A stretch of 51,580 bases of DNA, taken from positions 1 through 51,580 of the IMG/VR virus record IMGVR_UViG_3300020061_000009. One strand, given 5' to 3'. Under the pieces are notes generated by a model. It did no database searches. It was not told the DNA's origin and saw only the letters and a list, made by a program, of their open reading frames with translations. The DNA is from a virus. Both the position numbers and the translations under genes were made by a program. Below, one piece after another: positions 1-7,281 of this stretch; the stretch's first letter is position 1; each line of letters opens with the position of its first letter.

Positions 1-458
1 CGACCGCCGCACATCGTCGCGACCATCGAGAACAGCAGGTCGGCCTGCTCGAACGACGCCGCGGCGATCGGAATGTTCGGCGCCGGCACAGCGATCTGCG
101 GAGGCCCAGCGAACTCCAGCACCGCCAACGCAGCTATGAAGGTACTTTTCCCGCCACCAGTGGCCTCACCGCGAAGGGCCTCGTCGTAACGCCACTGGTC
201 GCAGTTCGGGCAGTACTCATACCAGCGGTAAAGGAACCTCTGCTGGTCCAGGCGAAGCCTGATCGGCTGGCCGTAATAGTCGCCATCGCCGCAGATACAA
301 AACTCCTCGATCCACGAGCAGGCGATGCCGCCATGAGACGGCCACAGATCCCCGACGACCGGCTTCCAACCGCAGGCAGAACAGCCAAGCTCAGCCTTCG
401 GCTTCGACGACCCGCGGGTCCGGCCGCGTGGACGCCTCGGTGCGACTGCTGTCGGCAT
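1..458 (-). CDS. terL: Phage terminase large subunit, N-terminal part (cut by window edge)
   Basis: Packaging motor ATPase that, with the small subunit, loads DNA into the procapsid. I translated the minus strand from an ATG at 458, preceded by GGAGG, and the frame stays open to base 1. The N-terminus has Cys pairs (CSACGW, CPNCDQW) and then a Walker A-type P-loop, ATGGGKST, near residue 97, followed by hydrophobic strands as in P27-partnered large terminases. It overlaps the end of the small subunit by 68 bases, so the two are probably translationally coupled. Walker B and the nuclease domain lie outside the window. Recognition rests on the P-loop position and the neighbouring small subunit. 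Confidence 0.85.
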   Translation of the reverse strand, partial: MPTAVAPRRPRGRTRGSSKPKAELGCSACGWKPVVGDLWPSHGGIACSWIEEFCICGDGDYYGQPIRLRLDQQRFLYRWYEYCPNCDQWRYDEALRGEATGGGKSTFIAALAVLEFAGPPQIAVPAPNIPIAAASFEQADLLFSMVATMCGG

Positions 459-909
459 CCGCACCTCCAGCGCTGTACCGGGCGTTCATGTCATGCAGCG
501 ACTTGCGTTCAGTGATCACCGCAATGCCCAGAGCCGACCTGTTCAACGCGCCCATGCCCATCTGCTTCTCACACGCCTGCACCGCGCCGAGCGCCTTGTA
601 GGCGGTCCCGTAGAGCGGGTTCTCGACTGGCTGTCCCTGCGATCCTCGCACCGAGGGCTCGAGGTCAGCCTCGGCGGAGAGGCGTACGTAGCGATCCATC
701 TCCTTGACCCAGCGGATCAGCACTGCCCGGTCAACGGGGGTCATGACAGTGGCGACTGTGTCATCCCAGTAGGCGTTCCAGGCATCCACGGCCTCGTCGC
801 AGAGGTTCGGGGGCGGGTCGAAGCGGGCCCCGGCCAGCGGGACCAGGTCCGCCCTGCGGCCGTTCCGGATGTCGACAGCGGTGCCTGCTGGCTTCTTCGT
901 CCTCGGCAC
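391..909 (-). CDS. terS: Phage terminase small subunit, P27-like
   Basis: DNA-recognition subunit of the packaging complex. The product is about 172 aa, usual for P27-family small terminases. The family-like core includes WNAYWDDTVAT, the helix VLIRWVKEMDRY and a C-terminal GxLNRSALG-type segment. A longer frame is open upstream, but I prefer the GTG at 909 because a G-rich Shine-Dalgarno stretch lies 7 bases before it and the protein then begins with a basic, flexible segment (VPRTKKPAG) common in this family. It sits directly upstream of, and overlaps, the large subunit. The far C-terminus is Ser/Thr/Asp rich and probably disordered. Confidence 0.85.
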   Translation of the reverse strand: MPRTKKPAGTAVDIRNGRRADLVPLAGARFDPPPNLCDEAVDAWNAYWDDTVATVMTPVDRAVLIRWVKEMDRYVRLSAEADLEPSVRGSQGQPVENPLYGTAYKALGAVQACEKQMGMGALNRSALGIAVITERKSLHDMNARYSAGGADADSSRTEASTRPDPRVVEAEG

Positions 910-1016
910 GACTGAACCCCCCCCTAAAAAGAGCGGGGCCCACTGGAGCCGCCTTGGTACCACGGAGAAAGATTCTGAGGCGAGGGGTCATCGGCCGGCG
1001 TGGATTCCGTATGGCA

Positions 1017-1032
1017 TACCCCCTATGGGGTA
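1017..1032. promoter_or_regulatory. Palindrome TACCCC-N4-GGGGTA upstream of terminase genes
   Basis: A perfect 6-bp inverted repeat of G/C tracts (TACCCC CTAT GGGGTA) lies between the HNH and small-terminase genes. This form resembles operators of CsoR/RcnR-type metal repressors. Whether any such protein binds here is inference only. Confidence 0.4.
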
Positions 1033-1048
1033 CGTCTATGTGTGCAGG

Positions 1049-1411
1049 TCAGAGTGTTGTGATTCGCCTGATTCTTGCACCAAGACTTGAGTTGCATGCT
1101 CTACATAGGAGGCTCGTGACGTGTTTGCCCCCATGTGCACGAGCTTGATCATGTTGCCCTGTAATAGGATTGCCCTTATTGATTGGTCTACTACATCTAG
1201 GGCAATGTGTGGGTACACCACCACATGCCTCTATGAGGGCCTCCACCTGGGCCCTATGTGCAGCCCCTAGGCCCCTCTGTGTGGTACTACCCCTGTGTGC
1301 ATCCCTGGCCCTGGTGTAGGCCTGCCTACAGGGGGGGCATCTATTGGCCCCTCTAGCAAGGCCTCTACAGGGCATCCCTGGTAGGCCTAGGCAGGGCCTC
1401 AGTGGAGGCAT
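1049..1411 (-). CDS. HNH endonuclease next to terminase, foreign codon usage
   Basis: Small HNH nuclease (about 120 aa) of the kind found beside terminase genes in many phages, where it can assist packaging. Visible elements are an N-terminal CPPC zinc knuckle (NRCPPCRQAY), then HCPRCSRPI, the HNH core with QHDQARAHGGKH, and C-terminal LLCRACNSSLG. I chose ATG 1411 because GGAGGGGGG precedes it; the frame is open further upstream. Codon usage departs sharply from its neighbours: nearly all arginines are AGA or AGG, and CTA and ATA are used, which suggests recent acquisition. The phage tRNAs Arg(TCT), Arg(CCT), Leu(TAG) and Ile(TAT) read those codons. Confidence 0.8.
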   Translation of the reverse strand: MPPLRPCLGLPGMPCRGLARGANRCPPCRQAYTRARDAHRGSTTQRGLGAAHRAQVEALIEACGGVPTHCPRCSRPINKGNPITGQHDQARAHGGKHVTSLLCRACNSSLGARIRRITTL

Positions 1412-1933
1412 CCCTGAGACCCCCCTCCACAGAAGGCCCCTTCCCAGGAAGGGGCCAAATAGGGCTCGCTCCTGGAGGCCCCTTTTTCCAGGAGGGGTTT
1501 CCGGAAAAGGGGGTTTGCCAGAAGGCGCCGTTTCCGGAGCCCCTGAAAAGGGCGTTTCCAGGAACCACCAAAAACGGGCCTTCGAGAAATGGCCTTCCGG
1601 GGAGCATCGCCTGCTTTTTCGGTGAATCCGGGCGTGCCATCCGACTCCAAGCAGACCTACGGCTGCGGCACCGAGTTCACCGCGTTCGCAACCCTCTACC
1701 AGGGCCCGCATGACCGAAACCGAAACGGCGAAAACGGCGAATAGTGCTATGGCGATCTTCTTGGCGCTCGCTCGCTTCTTGTTCTTGCCCGATCCGACCG
1801 AAAATGACCCGTCGCCGTTGCTGGAGACCCGAGCGCGGCTTCCGGTACCGGCACTGATGGCTTTCCCGACCGCCTGACCAGTTGAACGGCTCAAATCGCG
1901 GCCGTGAGCGCAGCCAGCGAGCCGGGACACCAT
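1412..1933 (-). CDS. Putative small membrane protein, 3' end unclear
   Basis: An open frame continuous with the HNH gene encodes a basic segment (GKNKKRASAKK), one likely membrane helix (IAIALFAVFAVSVSV) and a second glycine-rich hydrophobic stretch (LGAAAVGLLGVGW) followed by basic residues. This looks like a small phage membrane protein, but the Shine-Dalgarno is weak and the frame runs without a stop into a palindrome-rich stretch and then the HNH gene. The true 3' end may have been lost, or the gene may be spurious. Confidence 0.3.
1435..1610. repeat. Cluster of short G/C palindromes
   Basis: About 170 bases are packed with short inverted repeats. One is an almost uninterrupted 10-bp hairpin (GGCCCCTTCC CA GGAAGGGGCC, near 1436-1457); another pairs CCCCTTTTTCC with GGAAAAGGGG. 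Variants of TTTCCGGAAA and CCAGGAA recur. They lie just upstream of the HNH start and may control its expression or mark insertion of a palindromic mobile repeat. Confidence 0.6.
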
Positions 1934-2003
1934 CCGTGAACTTGCCGTCAGAGGGATCCCGCGGATGCCTCCTGAACGGAGGTGGAGGCTGCGGGAGCCA
2001 GCT

Positions 2004-2171
2004 CTAGCTGGGGCGGACGTTTGCGGCGAGCATCGAGCACAGGAGTTGCATCGCCTGCTGCTCGGTGAAGCCAGCGTCTACCCAGGCCCGAAACAGTTCG
2101 TGCATCTGCACCGCACCTGCGGCGAGTTCCGTCAGCGGCGAGATCGGCTCGTTCTTCTCGTTCATCGCCAT
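2004..2171 (-). CDS. Hypothetical small phage protein
   Basis: A 55-aa acidic protein starting MAMNEKNEPISPL. It has an amphipathic helix and the segment FTEEQ-like FTEQQAMQLL, common in tiny actinophage late-region proteins. The start at 2171 forms a TGATG overlap with the stop of the preceding gene, which supports coupled translation. No function is recognisable. Confidence 0.65.
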   Translation of the reverse strand: MAMNEKNEPISPLTELAAGAVQMHELFRAWVDAGFTEQQAMQLLCSMLAANVRPS

Positions 2172-2353
2172 CAGACCTTCGGGTGAGGGTGAATGGTCAT
2201 CCAGCGGACGTCGTCGAAGCGAAGTCTGCAGTCGCACGGAAACGCCTTGGTCTTCGGGTATTCAGACGGAGGTTTCGAAGGATCCCAAGGAGGGTCGTAC
2301 CGGAACAGGTACGCGTCGGTGCCATCGCAATGACGGATCACGCGCTCGCCCAC
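2171..2353 (-). CDS. Hypothetical small phage protein
   Basis: A 60-aa protein rich in aromatic residues and proline, with a central FPCDCRLRFDDVRW segment. It overlaps the upstream gene by 16 bases and the downstream gene by one base, as in a tightly packed late operon. No family recognised. Confidence 0.6.
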   Translation of the reverse strand: MGERVIRHCDGTDAYLFRYDPPWDPSKPPSEYPKTKAFPCDCRLRFDDVRWMTIHPHPKV

Positions 2354-2577
2354 ACTTCCGGTGGCTCATGGCGAGATTTGAGACAGTTGAATTCCACGAC
2401 GAGCCGTAGCCGGTGGTCAACGCCGGCCAGGATCACGACGCGGTCGTCGGCCAGGTATTGCATACCTCGGGGGTGGCTGAGGTCGCCGTACGCGCGGAAG
2501 TCGCGGGGGCGGAGACCCTGCGCACGTGCCCACCGATCGGCTTCCTGCTGGGTATGGGCGTACACGAAGACTGTCAC
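2338..2577 (-). CDS. Hypothetical phage protein
   Basis: A 79-aa protein starting at a GTG (2577) that overlaps the preceding stop as GTGA. The segments TQQEADRWARAQGLRPRDFRAYG and the following beta-rich half look like a small structured alpha/beta protein. No domain recognised. Confidence 0.6.
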   Translation of the reverse strand: MTVFVYAHTQQEADRWARAQGLRPRDFRAYGDLSHPRGMQYLADDRVVILAGVDHRLRLVVEFNCLKSRHEPPEVWASA

Positions 2578-2835
2578 CGGCTAGACGTTTCGGCGGGAGG
2601 CTGCCAGCCGAGGCGAATCAGAAGGTCCCGCGCGTCGACCGAAATCCAGGCTTGCACCTGGATGTCTTCGGTCGTGGTCGTTTCCACGATCCCGAGTTCC
2701 AGAACCGCCCGTGGGTGCTCGCCGGCGCGCAGGTCGAGCTGCAGGCCGCGTAGCGCCCGCGAGATGTCCTGGCCGTCGAGCCCAACTTTGAAATCCCAAG
2801 GCCTCTCGCGCGGGGGTGATGCGTAGCTCGGTCAT
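2574..2835 (-). pseudogene. Small structural-type gene with an apparent one-base frameshift
   Basis: The ATG at 2835 (ATGA overlap with the upstream stop) opens MTELRITP. Good coding sequence then continues in the +1 frame (WDFKVGLDGQDISRALRGLQ, ending LIRLGWQPPAETSR), finishing at 2574 in a GTGA overlap with the next gene. Removing one base from the G run at 2812-2816 (C run on the coding strand) restores one 86-aa frame. The second part resembles short tail-associated beta proteins seen in actinophages. Either the sequence has an extra base or the gene is broken; a programmed +1 shift is possible but less likely. Confidence 0.6.
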
Positions 2836-3182
2836 GTGCCGTGAACCGCGTACATCCAGGGCGCGTTGCCCCACTCGACAGGCGGCATGCCGTACTGCTC
2901 GCGCCACTCATTCAAGGTCATGTACTTGACGCCGGATGCCGTGGACTCTTTTCCGTCAACGGTCCGTGTGGCCTTCGTCAGCCCGCCAGTAACGGCGACA
3001 TGACCCTGCACTGGGCCCTGTGTCCATGACGCCACCCAGCCGTCTTCGATTGTTGCCGGGAAGTGAGGGAAGCGGAACTCGACAAGCGCAGAGAGATCAT
3101 CCGGGTCGAACTCCAGATCGTACGTGGCACCCTGGTTGTTGGTGGCGACGACCTTGAAGCCGGTCCAGCGAAAGTCGCTCAC
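2832..3182 (-). CDS. Hypothetical beta-rich phage protein
   Basis: A 116-aa protein starting at GTG 3182, which overlaps the preceding stop as GTGA. The N-terminal half (FRWTGFKVVATNNQGATYDLEF) is beta-rich, and the C-terminal half ends in MTLNEWREQYGMPPVEWGNAPW. It lies in the late operon between other small genes. No family recognised. Confidence 0.6.
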   Translation of the reverse strand: MSDFRWTGFKVVATNNQGATYDLEFDPDDLSALVEFRFPHFPATIEDGWVASWTQGPVQGHVAVTGGLTKATRTVDGKESTASGVKYMTLNEWREQYGMPPVEWGNAPWMYAVHGT

Positions 3183-3457
3183 TCGTCGCGTCCGAAGGCC
3201 TGGTCGCGGGCGCGCCGGAGGTGCCGGATCAGATCGTTGATCTGCCACCGGTCCAAGTCCACGAAGGACCCCTCCCAGGCGTACCTGAGCGGCTCATCGT
3301 CGGTAGCTTCGACGAATTCGGCATTCCGGTCGGCGCCTTCGCGGAGCTTCCTCGTCGCGATCTGGACGTATTGTTCACGTGACCAGCCGACCTCAACCCG
3401 CACATCGGCGTCGGTGCCGTTCGGATTCGGGCGCGGGTAGACGATCTCTTTCGGCAT
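3179..3457 (-). CDS. Hypothetical phage protein
   Basis: A 92-aa protein whose N-terminus (PKEIVYPRPNPNGTD) leads to a beta segment and an amphipathic C-terminal helix (INDLIRHLRRARDQA). An AAAGGGAA Shine-Dalgarno precedes ATG 3457. It heads the chain of overlapping small genes running to the terminase. Function unknown. Confidence 0.65.
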   Translation of the reverse strand: MPKEIVYPRPNPNGTDADVRVEVGWSREQYVQIATRKLREGADRNAEFVEATDDEPLRYAWEGSFVDLDRWQINDLIRHLRRARDQAFGRDE

Positions 3458-3523
3458 CTTGTTTCCCTTTCACGGGGGACGCCCATCACGGGCAGGTGGT
3501 TGTGCACGCGCCTGACGTTTGAG

Positions 3524-3829
3524 TCAGACGACGACGAAGCTGCCGGCGAGGGCGACGACTGTCTCCGGATCACGAATGATCTTGACCCACATGTCGTACC
3601 GGCCGGCGGCGAGCGTCGTAGCGAGACGACGCACGTAGTAGCTGACGAGGCTGTTGACAATCGCGGTTTCCCAGGTGGCTGCCGCGAAGTCCCCGGAAAC
3701 CGGGATCGAGCCGGCGGCGAGGAACGCGACCGTGACCGTGTCACTGGTTGGGTCGACTGTGGCGCCCGCGATGGTGGCCTTGACACTGGCTTTGATGTAG
3801 ACGGTGGCGAGCGACGAAATGGTGAGCAT
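3524..3829 (-). CDS. Hypothetical structural-type protein
   Basis: A 101-aa protein almost entirely of beta strands with Ser/Thr/Ala-rich turns (LTISSLATVYIKASVKATIAG). This composition is typical of minor tail or appendage proteins, and it sits next to two other beta-rich genes of like character. Assignment to the virion is inference from composition and position. Confidence 0.6.
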   Translation of the reverse strand: MLTISSLATVYIKASVKATIAGATVDPTSDTVTVAFLAAGSIPVSGDFAAATWETAIVNSLVSYYVRRLATTLAAGRYDMWVKIIRDPETVVALAGSFVVV

Positions 3830-3838
3830 CGTCGCCTC

Positions 3839-4696
3839 CTACGTGCGTACCGGGCCGATGTGCCAGCTGATCTGCGGGCCGCCGATGTGCCATCCGGAGC
3901 GTGGTGCACCGACGATGACGTCCATGTCGGCCACACCCGGCTGGGCGACAGTCAGTCCACGCATCGTGGTGGTTTCGACGATGCGGCCCAACACGATCGT
4001 CTTCGCCAGCGACAGTCCACGCATCGTGGTGGTTTCGGTGACGCGGCCGACAGCGACAGTCTTGGAGACGCCCAACGCCCGGACCGTGTCCGTTTCGGTG
4101 ACCCTGCCCAGAGTCACCGACTTCGACAGCATCAGCGGCTGAACGGTGTCGGTCTCGGTGATGCGACCCAACGCCGCCGTTTTGACTGCGGCCAACGCCC
4201 GCATGGTGGTCGTCTCGGTGATGCGGCCGAGGTCGATGATGGTCGGCGCGGCGACGGTGTAGGCGAAGGCAACCCCGTGCAGACCGGACCACGTAGAGCC
4301 CGGATATCCGCCGGCGTTGAAATCGTAAATGCCCTGAGTGACCGTCACCAAACTGTCGCTTTGGGGCAGATAACCGCTGTTGTCGTACCGGTAGGTGCCG
4401 GACAGCGCCGCCACAAAACCAAGGGACGAGGTGCCGTCCCAGTTGTACGGGGTGTCCACCAGGGCGAGATTCCAGCCGGGAATCCAGCCGGACGTGGACG
4501 AGGTGCCGGACGTGATGAGCGTGTGCGACCCGTCATACAGCCGGGCAGTCACCGTAGAGGGACCGCCCGCAACAACGTAATAGACCCAGACGCCCACCGC
4601 GGTCAATGGCCCCGTTGACGAGACCGTGCCGCCCTGCCGCATGTTGTCCGGGCCACCGGCCGAGGCCGGTGCCCGATCGGGTACGCGCACGGTCAC
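3839..4696 (-). CDS. Probable tail or fibre-type protein with five about 20-residue repeats
   Basis: A 285-aa protein. Residues 20-150 form a beta-sandwich-like domain rich in Tyr, Gly, Ser and Thr (VYYVVAGGPSTVTARLYDG, YNWDGTSSLGFVAAL), resembling DUF4082-type surface domains. Residues about 152-255 hold five tandem copies of a unit of the form LGRxTETxTxRxLxxxKT, visible in the DNA as repeated ACCACGAT/GGTTTCG blocks near 3960-4220. The end is enriched in Trp, His and Gly (GWHIGGPQISWHIG). This suggests a virion surface or fibre protein in which each repeat forms one strand pair; repeat number could vary between relatives. Confidence 0.65.
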   Translation of the reverse strand: MTVRVPDRAPASAGGPDNMRQGGTVSSTGPLTAVGVWVYYVVAGGPSTVTARLYDGSHTLITSGTSSTSGWIPGWNLALVDTPYNWDGTSSLGFVAALSGTYRYDNSGYLPQSDSLVTVTQGIYDFNAGGYPGSTWSGLHGVAFAYTVAAPTIIDLGRITETTTMRALAAVKTAALGRITETDTVQPLMLSKSVTLGRVTETDTVRALGVSKTVAVGRVTETTTMRGLSLAKTIVLGRIVETTTMRGLTVAQPGVADMDVIVGAPRSGWHIGGPQISWHIGPVRT

Positions 4697-4699
4697 GGG

Positions 4700-5140
4700 T
4701 CAGCTCGCCCGGGCGAAACCACCCGCGGGGATGGTGATGTTGGTGTCGTTGCCGTCCGGAGTCCAGGTAACCCCGAACTTACCGAGCGGGATGATCGCAC
4801 TGTCCACACTGGCAGTCGCCGGTTTGTAGCAGATAAGTACGGCCCCGACCGCGTTACCGGTCGGCGCTGTGTAGGCGACGTCGTCGCAGTCGATGTCTAC
4901 GCGGTCGTTCGTGTCGTCCACGGTGACGGTGACGGTGGTAAGCGTTTTGCGGCCGATTGTTGTCTGCTCGTTGCTCGCGCCAGCGAGTACCGCATCGAGA
5001 GTGTCGTAGTCGATCATTGTGGCGTCGGACACCAGACCCGATGACTCTAGGGGTACAAAGATGAGGCTGTCGGTGGCGGCGGGAAGACTGCCGTAGTAGG
5101 CCAACAGGCCCTTGACCGCGTTAAAGCAAACGTCCGCCAT
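4700..5140 (-). CDS. Probable virion structural protein
   Basis: A 146-aa protein starting MADVCFNAVKGLLAYYG, followed by long beta stretches (TTIGRKTLTTVTVTVDDTN, AVGAVLICYKPATASV). It begins this late operon, with GGAGG just before ATG 5140. The pattern resembles minor tail or stabiliser proteins of siphoviruses, but I cannot name a family. Confidence 0.6.
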   Translation of the reverse strand: MADVCFNAVKGLLAYYGSLPAATDSLIFVPLESSGLVSDATMIDYDTLDAVLAGASNEQTTIGRKTLTTVTVTVDDTNDRVDIDCDDVAYTAPTGNAVGAVLICYKPATASVDSAIIPLGKFGVTWTPDGNDTNITIPAGGFARAS

Positions 5141-5399
5141 GCGGCGACCTCCGCGTTTTTTATGAGCGCGGCGAGCACATCAAAACGGCTCCACACCGCG
5201 TCGAGGGTGGCCCAGAAACACGGAAGGCCCGCACTAGGCGGGCTCCAGGTATACGGGTCAACATCATGACAGTTCAGTTCTATCAGCGGTTGTCGGTGGA
5301 GTGCAACGACCTTTGGGAAAGGAGCCGGATCTTTCTTGCGGGCCACGTGGGCGGCCGGGTGTGCCCCTTCCCTCACAGCTCTTATCCTACCACAATGGG

Positions 5400-5429
5400 T
5401 TGCGTCCGCGTAATGCCTTACGCTATGCT
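5400..5429 (+). promoter_or_regulatory. Candidate sigma70-type promoter
   Basis: TTGCGT (5400-5405) and TATGCT (5424-5429) are separated by 18 bases, about 30 bases before the first gene of the plus-strand operon. The 5141-5460 gap between divergent operons otherwise shows no gene. Confidence 0.45.
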
Positions 5430-5460
5430 GCAACCACGCCGAGAATGATGGGAGACCCGA

Positions 5461-5880
5461 ATGACCAACACAGTCCAAAGCCCGCGCACCCTCGTCGGTG
5501 CCGAGCCGCTCAACGGGTATGCGCTCCTGACGCTCCTGCACGACCACGCATTGAGGCTCAATGACAGCGGCGAACGTACCGACGAGGCCGATCACCACCT
5601 GACTCAGTTGGCGTTGTCGGCCGCTGTGGTGTCTTGGTGGTCGCGGTGGCAGCCGACCTCGATGCACCGAGCCCTGGTGGCTGGCTCAACGTTGGCTGAG
5701 GTTGCCGCAGCCGCAGGTGCAACTGAGGACGAGACTTTCGCCCGCTGGTCGGCTTGGGCGGAGCGGCAGACACGACTTTGGCTCCGAGGCGAGCCTCGCC
5801 TGGGCCTCGACCCTGCGGAGGCCACCTCCATCCGTACACGCCTCGGACGTTCAGACCGCGAAGGGAACCCCGATGCCTGA
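5461..5880 (+). CDS. Hypothetical helical protein, possible small-terminase-like or regulatory fold
   Basis: A 139-aa, mainly alpha-helical protein, first gene of a three-gene plus-strand operon. The segment LVAGSTLAEVAAAAGATEDETFARWSAWAERQ (residues 72-103) reads like a helix-turn-helix of the sort found in sigma-like or terminase-like DNA binders, with a Trp-rich stretch before it. A GGGAG precedes ATG 5461. It overlaps the next gene by 8 bases. The DNA-binding role is inference. Confidence 0.65.
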   Translation: MTNTVQSPRTLVGAEPLNGYALLTLLHDHALRLNDSGERTDEADHHLTQLALSAAVVSWWSRWQPTSMHRALVAGSTLAEVAAAAGATEDETFARWSAWAERQTRLWLRGEPRLGLDPAEATSIRTRLGRSDREGNPDA

Positions 5881-6466
5881 GACGACCCGAATCACCATAG
5901 AGTTCGACCAGCACGCGCTCCCCGGCTACGCGGACTCGTACCTCGCAGCCCTGTGGCATCTCGCGCAGGTCAACCCAGTCCCACACGGGGATAAGGCGGC
6001 AGGTGAGCTGGTCGAGCGGATCGGCCGGGAGATCATCCGCCGGTGGCTGCGCGGCGTCGGGCCAGAGTTGTGGCACCACCAAGGCAAAGATCATTACTGG
6101 GCGGAGCTGACCGGGCTGGCGAAGTACGAGCCTGGACCCGGTGCGGTGGACAGTCCTGGATGGCACGACGGGCGTTGGGTGCCCAAGGCCGCGTCGCCGG
6201 GGACGGCGACTCTTGTTGCGCCGAAGATCACCACGCGGCAGCTTCCGAACGGCAGCTATGCCGTTGACGCCAACGGTGTCGACCTCGGGACGGTTGGTGA
6301 AGACCTCGGCGGCAGATGGATCGCAGAGCCGTCGTCCGCGATCCCCGGGGCGCGCGTCTCGGGAGGGCACGCAACGCGGAAGCATGCGATCGACGAGCTT
6401 TACAACGCGCATCTTGCGGCGTCGGCGGAGCCGAAGGAGGGCGAACCGTGCGTGATCCGAACATGA
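5873..6466 (+). CDS. Hypothetical protein
   Basis: A 197-aa protein. The start ATG at 5873 overlaps the upstream stop. The N-terminal 70 residues are helical (YADSYLAALWHLAQVNP), followed by a GPELWHHQGKDHYWAEL block and a C-terminal half with a beta meander (VAPKITTRQLPNGSYAVDANG) ending in a helix. It is encoded between two putative DNA-binding proteins. No family recognised. Confidence 0.6.
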   Translation: MPETTRITIEFDQHALPGYADSYLAALWHLAQVNPVPHGDKAAGELVERIGREIIRRWLRGVGPELWHHQGKDHYWAELTGLAKYEPGPGAVDSPGWHDGRWVPKAASPGTATLVAPKITTRQLPNGSYAVDANGVDLGTVGEDLGGRWIAEPSSAIPGARVSGGHATRKHAIDELYNAHLAASAEPKEGEPCVIRT

Positions 6467-7164
6467 TTACGTGGTTCGCCCGGTACGAGCTCGCGTGGGC
6501 TGTCGACGACACAGAGTCCGCGACGCTCGAAGATGGGGGCGCGGTCGTTCACGTCGACCAGGTCGCTGGCATCACCGAAGTGACCACGGCCGTGCAGGCC
6601 ATCAACATCTCGCAAGCCACGCGGAAGGCGGTCACCGCGCTCGGCGCGACTGTGGGCGTGTCACCGCATCGCCTCATCGTTGAGGCTGCCGACGCACTGC
6701 CACCGCCGGTGCCATACCTGTCGACCAAAGCCGCCGCGGCCATGCTGGCGGTCTCGGAAGCCCGAGTCCGCCACCTCAGCCAAAACCATCCGCTGTTCCC
6801 TCAACGGGTAGTGATCCCGGGCGCTGAGGGGAGTTTCTACCGGACCGGCGAAATCCGGGAATTCAATCGCATGTGGGATCGGGCCGGTGCCCGCGGCCGG
6901 CCGAGACGCCAAGACATCGCCGCCATCGCCGTCGCCACCGTCATCCTGTCGGAGTTCAAGGGACTGGGACGGGACGACGCCACGACCCTTCAGTTCCTCC
7001 TCGCCGCGAACGAAAACGGGCGGTATCTCCGCGAGGAAGCCGGGATCCTCGTGTCCGTGGAGGGGCGATACCGCAACGCCCTTCGCGAGTCTCTCGACGA
7101 AGACCGACGGGAGCGGCTCGGCAAGGCCCTTGCCGTTGCCCGCCGGCTGCTGGAGGACGGCTGA
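6448..7164 (+). CDS. Putative helix-turn-helix DNA-binding protein
   Basis: A 238-aa protein. I chose GTG 6448 because AAGGAGGG lies just before it and the start overlaps the upstream gene; longer starts lack this. Residues about 92-130 (YLSTKAAAAMLAVSEARVRHL ... GSFYRTGEIREF) look like a MerR/excisionase-type winged helix: a start helix, a turn, a recognition helix and a beta wing. The C-terminal half is helical and charged. It may regulate the operon or act on phage DNA; the target is unknown. A strong hairpin follows the stop. Confidence 0.65.
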   Translation: MRDPNMITWFARYELAWAVDDTESATLEDGGAVVHVDQVAGITEVTTAVQAINISQATRKAVTALGATVGVSPHRLIVEAADALPPPVPYLSTKAAAAMLAVSEARVRHLSQNHPLFPQRVVIPGAEGSFYRTGEIREFNRMWDRAGARGRPRRQDIAAIAVATVILSEFKGLGRDDATTLQFLLAANENGRYLREEAGILVSVEGRYRNALRESLDEDRRERLGKALAVARRLLEDG

Positions 7165-7190
7165 GTCCCGGGGGGTGAATGAGTGGGGGT

Positions 7191-7214
7191 GCCCCGGACT
7201 AACACGTCCGGGGC
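7191..7214. terminator. Hairpin terminator between convergent operons
   Basis: A perfect 9-bp stem, GCCCCGGAC with GTCCGGGGC around loop TAACAC, lies between convergent genes. It lacks a T tract, as is common in actinobacteria. Confidence 0.65.
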
Positions 7215-7281
7215 CCCGATCTGTTGGCCTGGATCAATCTCGGCCCCTCACCGTCGTCAGAGAAAGGTCGAGAGAGTTCGA

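Noticed and set aside
3229-3936. 235-aa Arg/Ser-rich open frame
   Set aside because: Low-complexity shadow of real genes on the same strand.
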